DNA of 64,000 nt from Cerrena zonata (lineage: Eukaryota; Basidiomycota; Agaricomycetes; Polyporales; Cerrenaceae), in NCBI GenBank assembly GCA_038087015.1, contig JASBNA010000001.1, forward strand, positions 1,240,001 through 1,304,000, given 5' to 3'. The translations under genes and the position numbers were made by a program. The notes below the pieces were generated by a model, which worked only from the letters and a program-made list of their open reading frames with translations, did no database searches and was not told where the DNA came from. Positions within the stretch are counted from its first letter, which is position 1. Each line of letters begins with the position of its first letter. Of the stretch, positions 46,801 to 57,090 are shown piece by piece.

Positions 46801-47644
46801 CTGGTGCGGTTAAGAAATGACGAGATTGACATATAGACAGTAGGGTGGGTATTGTAGCCGGAATCCTCGAAGAGCGTGCATAAAAAGTCGCCGAGAGTTG
46901 CAAAACCAGCTCGTTTTAGTGCACGAAGGACAACGAGAAGGCGGTCCTCAGGTGAGGCATTGAGGTACCAAAGGTTCGGCTTCGCTCTGTCAACCCTCTC
47001 TAAGCTGAGACCTGAAAAGAGCGAGCAAGAGAACGTGTTCTCAATATCGCGTTCGACAGAGTTGGTCTGGTCAGGAGTAGACGCTGTTGAAGACCGAGTA
47101 AGGAGTGTGAGGGGCATACTAGAGACTGTCCCTGTAAGAAAACCCTGAGATGATGGCAGAGAGCGAATATCTCCTGGGGCAATATTGATATCAGAAACAC
47201 TGTTAATTATGAGAGTGATAGCCTCTTACCTGAATACGAGGCTGTAGGACTTTCCAAAAAAGTACTGGAAGATGAAGCTAGGCAGACAGGGCTCGCAGAG
47301 ATTCTGACACCAGACTGGTGTGATGGTAGAGTCGACGAGAACGGCAATATGCCAGGTGAGTATAATTGAGGCCAACTTGCCCCGGTATTGTAATTCCACG
47401 AAGTGACCGGTGCGGGAAGTGCACCTGGGGTAGTATTTTCCGATTGTTTTTTGTTCCCTTCGCGCGCTGCACGCCTACGCGGGGATAAAGGAAAGGTTCG
47501 AGGGCGTCCATCGTCTACTATGGAGCGCGGATGCCTAGGTGCAGACGAGTGCAGAGCAACATTTGGTAGCGATGCGTCTACAGGAGTGGGAGAGGGGCCA
47601 TTCTGAGGGTTGTCCGCCTCGTTATGCATACTTTCAGGCTGCAT
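43881..47644 (-). CDS. DUF6589-domain protein, probable element-encoded transposition protein
   Basis: About 1154 aa in six exons: 47230-47644, 46245-47173, 45157-46193, 44874-45070, 44595-44821, 43881-44540. The N-terminal 150 residues are S/P-rich. A helical region follows (DRLLVVLRALKRAGFATLGDFLCTLF, truncated here), and the C-terminal two thirds carry DUF6589. Visible blocks include RPEWLYKCLIFVCGDQLSVDR, YGLHHDCVLLGREKF-type stretches, WLVNPSGLPGKWHELD and LLQEHFNFWLKRLF. Conserved acids in GDQLSVD and in the DWPHLL region could belong to a nuclease fold, but this is not shown. In exon 4 the acceptor at 45070 keeps the frame. The acceptor at 45104 looks better but then needs one base removed from the TTTT run at 45059-45062. 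Confidence 0.8.
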
Positions 47645-47774
47645 TAGAAGAGCATAGAGGTTTATAAAAAGGTATGCGATTATTCAAGACAGAGTAAAGA
47701 GCCTATGTACTTGCGAAGCGCCTGCACTTCTGAAGCAATGAAGTCAATGCCGTCGGCAATTTGGAGCTCAGATG

Positions 47775-47798
47775 TTCCCACGGGGGTACTCTCACTGG
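47775..47798 (-). repeat. Right 24-bp inverted repeat of the candidate element
   Basis: Perfect inverted copy of 41651-41674. Confidence 0.7.
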
Positions 47799-47811
47799 CG
47801 CATGGAGTTTA

Positions 47812-47865
47812 GTTCCAGCCTCTATATGAAGGAACGACTGTCTTCCAAATACTAGAGGCTGGAAC
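47812..47865. repeat. 13-bp inverted repeat (hairpin) just outside the right end
   Basis: GTTCCAGCCTCTA at 47812-47824 and its perfect complement at 47853-47865 with a 28-nt loop. It lies 14 bp outside the right 24-bp repeat and just beyond the stop of the 91-aa gene. Confidence 0.6.
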
Positions 47866-47870
47866 CGAGC

Positions 47871-48208
47871 CTAGGTGATAGGGTTGGCCTCGTCACTCAG
47901 ACTACTCAGGAGTCGGTTGGTGATGGCAGCTTTCGTTGGAGCGTTGCCATCCTTGATCAAAGGTGCAAGCATCCTGATAAGCCACATTCGAACGTTAGTA
48001 AGGATTAATGCATCTAACAGTGAGCAACAATTTACTTCTCTGCATTCTCCTTTCTTCGCTGGATATAGTCATACTTCTTGTCACGCGTTTCGTTGGTGTC
48101 GTAAGGGCTGAATCTTGGTGCAGGTCTCTGTTTTCCCTTCTCAATCTTGCCGCCTTGTGTCTGAGATGTTACAGCTGAGGATTTCTTGACGTACACGAAC
48201 TTGTCCAT
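47871..48208 (-). CDS. Small basic uncharacterised protein (91 aa)
   Basis: Two exons, 48036-48208 and 47871-47973, with a GTAAAT donor and ATCAG acceptor. The total is 276 nt. It starts MDKFVYVKKSS, is Lys/Arg/Gln-rich, has ETRDKKYDYIQRRKENAEK as a likely helix, and ends in NRLLSSLSDEANPIT. No signal peptide, membrane span or known motif. The stop lies 73 bp from the right inverted repeat of the candidate element. The present C-terminus could therefore result from the insertion, but it may also be natural. The gene is divergent from the F-box-like gene. Confidence 0.55.
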
Positions 48209-48806
48209 GTCGGATGACTTGAAGTGATAAAACAATGTCAATTCATGCAGACGTTAAATAGTTGAATGAGAATCGAGGGGGGTCAAACTATATACACACG
48301 CCCAAATAGGGCAAACAGGGGGAGTGTTCAAACGAATGACTTGCGAGCCGAATTTGAGGTCAAGGTATTGTTCCAAGAAGTCCAGGACCCGCAGTGGCCA
48401 CAACCGTGTTGTTTATTTGGGACAAATAACGCCTAACAACTCCTAACAGCTCCTACCTACCAATCAAACCATGATCTGATCTGATCGCTACCAACACATT
48501 GTTCTCGCTTACCCTTCGAAGCATTTCTAAAGTTTATCCTTGCTTCCCTTCCATCTGTGCGCACAGTATAGGAGTATGTCGCATCGTTGTGAATATTAAC
48601 GTTTGGCTCATTTCTTCCTCAACCCTAGCGGTGCCAACCTTACCACCGGTGTTATTATAATCGCATACTAGTGATAGACCTACGGCTCGATCGCCTTAGA
48701 TCTATTTGTGCGGACAGACCGATCAAAAAGGTCTGATCATAACCTTGCAGCTGCATAAACCTGCCGGTACTGAGCACCGTAGTATTATGTTGTATTTCTA
48801 CACAGA
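48209..48806. other. Divergent intergenic region
   Basis: About 600 bp between the 91-aa gene and the F-box-like gene. Contains short direct repeats (CTAACAACTCCTAACAGCTC near 48432 and GATCTGATCTGATC near 48473). No gene seen. Confidence 0.45.
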
Positions 48807-50105
48807 ATGTCGGCATTTCCGCTGGAGGGTAGTGGCGAGATATACCATCAGAGGTTCTTACCAGACCTCATTGACCTAATCCTTTCCTTCCTGGCCGATA
48901 AATTCGACAGCAAGGCGAACTTCGCACAATATGCTCTCGTCTCCAAGGACTGGATACATCCCAGCAGAAAGCATCTTTTCAGATCTGTAGTGCTGAACGT
49001 CACAATGATAGAAGCAATGCTTGTGGGTTTTACCCAATTTCTGGTCGAAACTCCTCATATGTCAAACTATATACAATCTTTGCATATATACCCATACCAA
49101 GATAAGGAGGGTGTGGTATCGATCCAGAGATTGGCCAACCTCCTGCGACTACTACCTCGACTAACTTTTCTCGATATGTCCAACCTCTTTATAATGTCCA
49201 ACGCAAATGCGCAACCCCAGGAACCGCATCCATTCCACCTGGAGTTAGCGTCCTTTGACGTATTAATTGCGCGGCCTTCGTCGAATTCTTCACCATTGCA
49301 TGATCTTTTCAACCTCTTTTCGTCTATCAAGAAACTTCACGCGAACCGTTTTACGTTCAACATTGGCGAGCTCCAATTTCCATTGGACAGGAGGGTCTCT
49401 ATCTCACAATTCTCCTACGACTCAGATGGCGAGCTAGAAACTGGAATAATTGACGAACTAGTACCAATTCTCTTCAGGGATATCATTAATCCATCTTCGG
49501 TGAAAACCATTCATGCTTGGCTTCCCATGATAGACGACCTTGAAGATATGTCACAACTCATTGACAAGACGTTCAAGTTCATGGATGGCCCTCTGAGCAT
49601 TGATTTCACACTCTCTTCTAGGGATGCAGACAGTGAGTGAATCATTCACTTCTTTCCCTGAACACCAACCTGAATAGAGACAGGCTCGATGGAAGTCGAA
49701 TATGAGACCCAGAGGTCACATATCCCTCTCTCCCCCGCTGTGACCGCGGCCACGTATACTCTTCAGTTGTCGGGTGAAGATGACGATCAAGAATATTTTG
49801 ATACTGTTGTTAACAAATACCTATCCCAACATCCGCCAAACATACGGTCGTTCACCTTGGAAATAGAGACGGATGGCGACCTTACAAACGAAGAAAACAT
49901 CGAGCTCTTCCAAACATTCGAATGGTCCGATTTTGGACAAACCATGCATGAATGGGGTACCCTCGAACACCTTGAAATCATGATTTCTCTCGGAAAGTAT
50001 GAACAAGGACTCGATGTTCAAGTCAGGGAACTGAGGGATGCCATTATGGAGGAGATGGAGCCAGCGAAGGATATTTTAAAAAGTGTTACCATTCGTTTCC
50101 TTTGA
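48807..50105 (+). CDS. F-box-like protein
   Basis: 417 aa in two exons (48807-49632 and 49678-50105, GTGAGT donor, AATAG acceptor). Near the N-terminus FLPDLIDLILSFLADKFD, then YALVSKDWIHPSRKHLFRSV, fits the F-box pattern of basidiomycete F-box-like proteins (helix, then V-x-x-x-W and R-x-x-L-F). The rest has leucine-rich-like spacing (LLRLLPRLTFLDMSNL, then SIKKLHANRFTF) without clear LRR repeats. F-box proteins recruit substrates to SCF ubiquitin ligases. The family is very large in mushrooms and substrates are unknown. No neighbour suggests a specific partner. Confidence 0.75.
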
Positions 50106-50613
50106 CTTACACTTGGCCGGGTTGCTTGATACCGTTTAAGAGCAACTTGGGATTCCTGATGATTGACCGGGTTCAAGTTGCTACGATAGTTATGTTTGCA
50201 TCATTAGGTACTTTTCAATTCTGTAGACAAAACTCAAATTCGCCTCTTCATTTTAAAGATTAAAGAACTCCTCCAATATTCCTAGCACCTTGCCTACTTG
50301 ATATGTATGACCCAGTCCCGTGAACAACAAGAATTCTAAGCGATCTCTATCCTCCGAAATAGCGGCGAAGTCTATATACCTTCTTTTGTATAACCTCGAC
50401 CTAATACTTCGGACATGCTGGAGGATCACTGCAAAGAACACCGTGTCGTCACCGAGCACTCCGTAATTTATCCGTATGCAAACGTGTTCTCCACGCAGAT
50501 ATATAGCTACGGACGATTAGTCTTGGCAACCGAGCCTTGCAACTGACATCTTGCACTCCTGCAGCTTGAAGTCTACGGCTCAAGGGCTACAATTACCCAA
50601 GGGTTCATTCACG
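50106..50613. other. Intergenic region with a possible gene remnant on the - strand
   Basis: A - strand frame from about 50519 to 50253 has protein-like composition (GDDTVFFAVILQHVRSI, then RDRLEFLLFTGLGHTY). It has no ATG and is preceded by a stop. It could be a terminal exon or a decayed copy of another gene. Confidence 0.3.
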
Positions 50614-51340
50614 ATGTTCACCTCTCTGGTGGAAAAGTTGACTTTGGTTCTATCTCTTTGCGTCGCGTTCGTTTATGCCGTCCCGGCGTTCGAGGGTATC
50701 TCAACATGGTCATCGATCGGTAACCTCGTACCAGGGATTACGTTCCTCGAAGCTATAGGGCCAGAAGGGGCAGGGAGTGATACAGCCAATATTCCCAACT
50801 ACCTGTCGATTCTGTCCCCTAGAGGTACGTTCCCTCCGCCATCCACAATAGAATCGCAAAAATGCTCAGACGGTGTCAGGTTTGCCCGGAAACGCGACGA
50901 TCTACCGAAACAGGTCTCCTCCGCTGTTCTACATCCACCAAAACAACTTGTGGCACTTCCACAACGAATCGACGATCCTCCCTGTGCAAGTGCACAATTC
51001 GACTCTGACATCAAAGCTACCACTCCAGGTAGTCGTCGGAGAGAAAGACCCTAAACTCGCTAGACGGACCCTGGTGAAAGAGGGACAATGGAGATGGCAA
51101 GGCACGATGTTGCGGTACGAACAAGGGTCTTCATCGGTCCCATTGTTTTACTCGTGTCAAGACACCAACGGCCTCATGGGCTTGTTCCTGTTCACCGAGC
51201 CGTAAGTGATCCACATGTTGCTGGGGGGAGTGTGATTACTGAGGGTTCTATTTCGTCATTGTAGGGCTCCCCCACCCGGCGGCTGTACTCCTTTCACATT
51301 GCACAGTTTCAACCGCGCCAAAAATATTCCGAACAGTTGA
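50614..51340 (+). CDS. Uncharacterised secreted protein
   Basis: 202 aa in three exons: 50614-50824, 50880-51201, 51265-51340. The acceptor TGTCAG at 50879 was preferred because it keeps the frame. The N-terminus MFTSLVEKLTLVLSLCVAFVYAVP is a signal peptide. The mature part has several N-glycosylation sites (NAT, NES, NST), a globular-looking stretch (SPPLFYIHQNNLWHFHNE, then LPLQVVVGEK) and a few cysteines (YSCQDTNG and PGGCTPF). Likely exported. I recall this type only as hypothetical secreted proteins of mushrooms, so I assign no function. It is convergent with the Ost1 gene. Confidence 0.7.
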
Positions 51341-51497
51341 ATTTCTGCCAAGTTTTCTGTACTCACTGTATTATATTTAGTATTTTGGACGCATGTTAGA
51401 AACAATCACCGATGGCCGAGATGGATGTTCAAATAAGTTAGCCGAATCTGAATTGATAGATCCAGAGGAGGCGAGCAATTAGGGGAGATACAATCTT

Positions 51498-53305
51498 CTA
51501 CTTCTGACGCTGTATACGAGTGTCCACGCGTCTCCACGTTAAGGCTAGTACGAATACACCTATGAACGCAGTAGCAACGGCTAACGGCTTTTTCATATGA
51601 GCCGAGAAAGGCACCCTGTAAGTCACCTGGTAATGGGAGAAGGTCGTCAGATATTATGCTCCGCCACGACAAGGATGGTGAACGGAAGTAAAAATGAAAC
51701 TTACGTAGATTATTCCTGAGTGCTTGTCAGTCAATTGATTGTAGTGCAGGGTTATGGTCGGGCGTCCGATAGTATCAAGATAGGTAATATGGGACGCGAC
51801 TTCGTTCATAGATGCCGGGAAAGGAGGGTAGAAATCGAAATCACTAGTCATATCAAAATTCAGGGTTAGTTCATTGGTATGGAAAAGAAGACCGGTTGCC
51901 TCGGTCAACGAGGAGAAGAAATAAACTACTTACGTTGCACCTTCAGGGAGTACAATTTTCACTTCAGCCTGATCAATCACAGCTGAGGGGATAGGTGTCA
52001 TGACTGGAATAGCGACGACCCATTTTCCGGTCTTGCTGTCATAACCAGCAGAGTCCCTCAATGGCGAGTCCCAGCCAAGAGTGAAGCTGTAGTTCCAACC
52101 GCCCAAGACGGGGTAACGTGGTTTCAGCTCGAGGACACTGAACTGGGTACTCGGGGATCCCTTAGGCACAGAAGGTGCGGTACGGAGTCGCGAGGTGGAG
52201 ACATTGCCGATAAAATCGTAGTAATACACATTCTGGATACCCGCTGGGAGGTGAAGAGTCATTCCCGGGATGACATGAGGGGGAGAACGACCGAAGTATG
52301 CCGACGATTGGTGTTCCAGACGGGAGAAGTGACCCTTCAACCTATTGTTCACCGCCGCCGATGAGTTTTCATTGTATGCGAGTGCCAGGGGGTCAAAATA
52401 CTCACTTCGGACCGCCATTGTGAAGCACGATGTTATCTTCAATATTGAGGTTAGCTCCCCAGTGACTGATCTCCGCGGCACGGGTCAACTTGGAGATTTC
52501 GATGACAGGGAAATCACACTCGTAGTGAACTGTGACGCGCTTTTGTTTGTCCTCTACGAAGTCCTCTGAAGTGGACTGAGGAATGTTCTTGTACGGGCCG
52601 TAAGTCAAGGTAGCACCAGACTTGGTGACGGGATCCTCCAACGTGAAAGCTTCCAGCCCCTCGGGTTTGGTAAACGAATGAACCTGAGGAGAGGGTGTCC
52701 TATATGGAAGCTTCAATAACTTGTACTCAAGGTCAGAAGCAGATTTTGTACCTAATCTTGGTACGTTGAACAGCAGTGACATATGGACTCAAAACCAATA
52801 GCTCAGTTTCGTATTTCAATGATTGCGGGTCCTTCTGACCAGCCTCTGCTGGCCAGGGATATGTTGCATGTGTTTGGACAGTCTCTACAACCAGGTTGGT
52901 AGTCGCATTCAATTTGAGTGGCTTGGGAAGCTCAGCGGCATAATACAGGATACCACTATAGTTGCAGTATATTCATTAGCATTTCCCATTGCTAATTATG
53001 GATGTCACTCACGTCTTAATATCCTGCCCGACCAAATCCAAGGGCAAGATGGCCGACTGACCCTTAATTTTGACCTCCAGCCAGCTGGTTTTCTGGTGCT
53101 CGTCCCGAGGAATTGCTAGAGTGTAGACACTCGAGCCATCCTCAAGAGCCTTGATCGCGTATGTAGTTGTGACATGGACCAATGCACCACCCAATTCTAC
53201 GGTCCGCACGATTGCGGTATTTTCAAACGAGTGTTCAGCCAAAGCGAGCCATGGTTGCAAGGCTGCCAGAAGAAGAAGAGGGAGATTGAACCGCCAACGC
53301 GCCAT
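51498..53305 (-). CDS. ost1: Oligosaccharyltransferase subunit Ost1 (ribophorin I)
   Basis: Multi-exon gene. The N-terminus MARWRFNLPLLLLAALQPWLALA is a signal peptide. The luminal domain follows with AIVRTVELGGALVHVTTTYAI, then TKSGATLTYGPYKNIP, SRAAEISHWGANLNIEDN-like sequence (here TRAAEISHWGANLNIEDN) and FSRLEHQS. A single membrane span near the C-terminus (PLAVATAFIGVFVLAL) precedes a short basic cytosolic tail ending RIQRQK. The order signal-luminal-TM matches Ost1, a subunit of the ER complex that transfers N-glycans to nascent proteins. One intron near 52.74 kb (GTACAA...ATATAG, about 52 nt) has a clear CTGAC branch site. Divergent from the acidic-repeat gene across 210 bp. Confidence 0.9.
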
Positions 53306-53515
53306 GGTCGTTGAGGTCGAGAGTGTGCAGCCGAGTAGCTGCCACTGCGCAGACGTGTAACTCGCTTGGGCGCTTCCCAGGAATAGATCAGGGCAAAGTA
53401 ACGGCACTCTCGCTCATACACATGCTGTGACCTCCGACTCTGTCTCTCTCATTCCTGCCTCCTCTCGCTATATGCGACGTCGGACACACACCCAGGTCTC
53501 AAAATCTCATCGACC
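53306..53515. promoter_or_regulatory. Bidirectional promoter of ost1 and the acidic-repeat gene
   Basis: 210 bp between divergent ATGs, pyrimidine-rich toward the + strand gene. No specific site recognised. Confidence 0.5.
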
Positions 53516-56500
53516 ATGACAAACGTTCCTTTCTCTCGATTACAGCTGGCAGCTGCCCTGATCGGTGAGCCCTAGAGCATTCGGACATTGTAAGGCTTGT
53601 ATCTGAATATGCTTTCTCTAATACTGCTAGAATACGACAACGATAATTTGGATCCCAGTGAACCCAGACGGAATGCTCAAGAAAGTGCTATCTTTGCCCA
53701 CTTGCGTCGCAACATCCCTCGGGCTGCGACCGCCGCGCGACGCAGCACTGATTATTTAGGTGTATCTTTACCCAGTGAGAACGGCAGTCTCAATGGGCGA
53801 GAATCTGTCGCGGATGTAAGGAGATCCAGAGGTTCAATCGATGCACTTCGCAACCCTTTCGGTCGTGATTCTACTTATGACGGCCATGAACTCGCAACGG
53901 AAGAAGGGAATCTCGATGTAGACCTATCATCTTGGGGACTTGACGCTTTCATGCCCAAGGAGAAGGCTTCGAGGAAGGGCAAAGCAAGGGAAGACCCTCT
54001 CCCAAACCCACATCCTCTTGTTTCGCCTAATGTCGCTCGAGAAACGGAATCCGTTCCGGCTCCACGAAGAGCAGTTGGTGCACGGACGATGAGTCTCGGG
54101 AACATGGATATGTTTGGTGAGGGTGACGCATTCTTGGATGCCAAGTCCACGATTCCACATCGAACGCCAGATGGCCGAAGACATTCTATAGGTTCACCTT
54201 TGGATCTGGCTGGAGTCGAGGCAACGGGCTCACTGTCAGGCAGGCCAAAGTCTTCGCATGCCTTGATAGATAACATTCCTGTCACCCCACCATTACATGC
54301 CGTTCCGTTCCCTACAGTACCTTCAGTCCGTTCTGCCTCTCCTCCACCAGCCGATGCTCGCCCAGGATCCCGTGCTTCACTTCTCAACTCAAGGGTTCAT
54401 GGCCGCACCTATTCTACTGCTAGCTTTGGCTCCAAGATCATGTTGAATGATGTAGAGGAAGAGAATAATCCTTTCGCTGTTCGACCACCCTCTCCGAGCG
54501 TGCTTCACGTTTCGATCCCTAAGGCTCGAGCACGTACGATGTCTGTCGGTTCCATGAACACTCAGATGCTTCTCCGTGATGAGGACATGATGTCAACCTA
54601 TACTCGACAACAGCCAGAACGTGAGCGTCGGTACTCGAGGTTGGAACTAATGAGGCCTAAGATCCTGGTTATGCCGAGCCCTCTGCAATCCGTAGCTCCC
54701 CCACCCAGACCGGTAGCCAGCACATCACGCGATGGTTTCCTTGTAACTACTGACGGCCCTCCTCTCCCTCCTGGAGCGAAATCCTCCCGAAAGTCGGGTC
54801 TCATTACCGCTCTGGAACACTCCGAAGTTCCAATTCCATCCAATTCATTCACGCCTAATCCCCGCATGAGCTTGACACTTTCTCAGCTCACTTTCCGTAA
54901 CACTCTGGCTGTGGATGGACAACGGGATGTTGCATACGTCGATATTGAGGATAATCTTCGTAGGGCTACAGAGGAAGGTCAACAGGTCAACTGGGATCCT
55001 GAACCTGAACCGGAGCCTGAACCAGAGCCTCCTACACCTACCGGCCAAATTTACGTTCCCGATGGTCCTATTCCTCGCGGTAAACCTGCAGGAAAGCTAT
55101 TCGGAAAGAGTTTGATCGACGATATCGAAACTCGCAAGCTTGAAATGAAGAGCAAGCAAAGGTTGGTACTCTCAATTCGGCTCATGCGTCCTGTTTTACT
55201 AAATCAAAAAAATATACAGGGTGTTCTATGGTGACCAACGACCTTCGATGATGCAGCGAACTCCAATGCAACGTGCAAGCACCTTTATTGACCCTGAATC
55301 CCTCAAGCAACGACCCATTTCTCAACATCTGGAATCTTATCAATCTGCCCCTTCCAATCTCCAACGTCGTAAAACCCTCATCAATTTGGAGGAAGACATT
55401 CCTGGTGCTCCCAGAGGCCAAAGTCTAGCTGTCAATAACAATATTTCGGCATCCAAATCTGTGTTTGGTGTGGATACCCTTTGGGAACGTGAGCTGTCCA
55501 AGTTGAAAGAGATTGAGGCACGAGAGAAGGTGGAAGCAGAGGAAAGGCGGAAGAGGGGAGAGTTGGATGAAGAGACAAAAGGCAAGAAGAAAAGACGTAA
55601 GGGTAAAGGGAAAGAGAAAGAGAAGGAAGTTGTCGTCGACCAGTTCCTTGCTGGTAGTAAAGAAGAGACTCATCCTACCACCAATACCTCACCGCCAGTT
55701 CTTCCAGCTATTCAGAAAGCATCCACTAGGCGTCTCCCACCTCCTCCTGTAGGCGATTTCGACGATGAGGAGAGCGAATCAGACAGCGAAGCGTCTATTC
55801 GTGCTCCTAAAGTAGAGGGTGCGGAGGGCTGGGTTGATTCAGACGAAGAGAGGGAGAAGCAGCAGGCGGGCCCCATTCGTACTGTTGGATCTGGACCTCG
55901 ATATCCTCAAGGTCCACCGAGATTGGGCTTACCGTTTTCTAATGGAGATGACAGTGATGAAGATGACGTCCCTCTCGTAGCGACTATTGGAAAGGCTGCT
56001 GAACGTCTGACTAGGCTCCAGATGGGGAACGACGATGATTCTGATGAGGAAAAGCCTTTGGTTGCGCTTCTGGAGAAAACCAAACTCAAGATTCCTTCTG
56101 TTGGTGGGTCGTTTGGAGGCAGTCTCCTCTCTGAAACTAGTCCGAGGGCGGCTAATGGAGACGACGAAGACGAAGATGATAAGCCTCTAGGTCTCCGCGC
56201 TTCGCACTTCATGGGCTCTCAAATCGGATTTGGTTCTAGAGAAGAGGACGAAGATGAGAAGCCACTTGCATTACACCCGGAGCAAATGCGTCGCACGCAG
56301 TACATGATGGCAGCCCAGCAACAGCAGCAACAGCAGCAGCTTATGATGCAAGCCGCTCAAATGCGTGCTCAGTCCATGATGTATGGAATGCCGTCTATGA
56401 TGGGCTCTGGCTACTTCGGTCCTCCTATGGCACCACCAATGATGGTTCCTCCCGTCATGCCTGGCACACCACCACCTATGCACGATGCTGCGAAATACGG

Positions 56501-56555
56501 TCGTGTTGATAGATGGAGACAGGAAGTCGCTGTCGAAGGGCAACCTCCTTCATAA
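53516..56555 (+). CDS. Large disordered protein with acidic D/E-KPL repeats
   Basis: 971 aa in three exons (53516-53564, 53631-55161, 55220-56555), totalling whole codons. The protein is S/P-rich. It has a PE repeat (about 55001-55030), a lysine/arginine block (KGKKKRRKGKGKEKEKE), and at least four acidic repeats of the form DSDED-D/K-xPLV: DDSDEDDVPLVATIG, DDSDEEKPLVALLE, DEDEDDKPLGLR, EEDEDEKPLAL. A short polyglutamine tract (about 56315-56340) precedes a methionine/proline-rich tail. No enzymatic domain is visible. Alternating basic and acidic blocks suggest a nuclear or scaffolding role, which is only a guess. Homologues I recall in basidiomycetes are uncharacterised. Confidence 0.75.
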
Positions 56556-57090
56556 CATCACTCAATGATTTTTTCTCATCTCATTTTTCATATGGTAATA
56601 AGGACGTTCGTTTCGGACTCTCACTAATCAGTCTCGCATTGTCATTGCATTCCCTTAGGATATGATACCACCATCCATTTGTTTTAGTTTTCTTTTTATA
56701 CAATTTTACGATTGTTGCAACTCGTTCTTTTTCGCTTTCGCTCTATATCACTCGTCACATTTTTTTGCATAGGGTACATTGACATCCATCCAAATCATAA
56801 TCATCGAATAAACAATACACTGTGGGGATCTGAAGTTCCGCTCCATGAAAGGTAAGTAAAAGATGTGAGGGGTAGTAGAGGGGGGTGAGAAGCACTGGTA
56901 ACATGTACAAAGGACAGCAATAGAAGGAGTACGGGGTGCAGTAACACGAGGGAGATCGATGGGATAATTTGTAGATGTGAAATGCGAGATTACATGTGCT
57001 TCGACAACAAAAAGACAAATGGAAAAGAGGAAAGGTGAAACGGTGAATATATAGTCCATGTGCTCGGAACTTGTAGGGGGAGGGAGGAAA
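56556..57090. other. Convergent intergenic region
   Basis: 3' flanks of the acidic-repeat gene and the kelch gene. T-rich then A/G-rich. No gene seen. Confidence 0.5.

Larger units (their letters stand above)
41651..47798. mobile_element. Candidate two-gene mobile element (RecQ-like helicase + DUF6589) bounded by 24-bp inverted repeats
   Basis: A perfect 24-bp inverted repeat, beginning CCAGTGAGAGTACC when read inward, frames 6.1 kb at 41651-41674 and 47775-47798. Between the repeats lie only two convergent genes, a RecQ-like helicase and a DUF6589 protein. Both are families known to recur in many copies in Agaricomycete genomes. Both reading frames look intact. I see no obvious target-site duplication in the first 10 bases outside the repeats (CCCCTCCCCT on the left, CGCATGGAGT on the right). 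The boundary is therefore a proposal, and the true ends could lie elsewhere. Confidence 0.55.
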
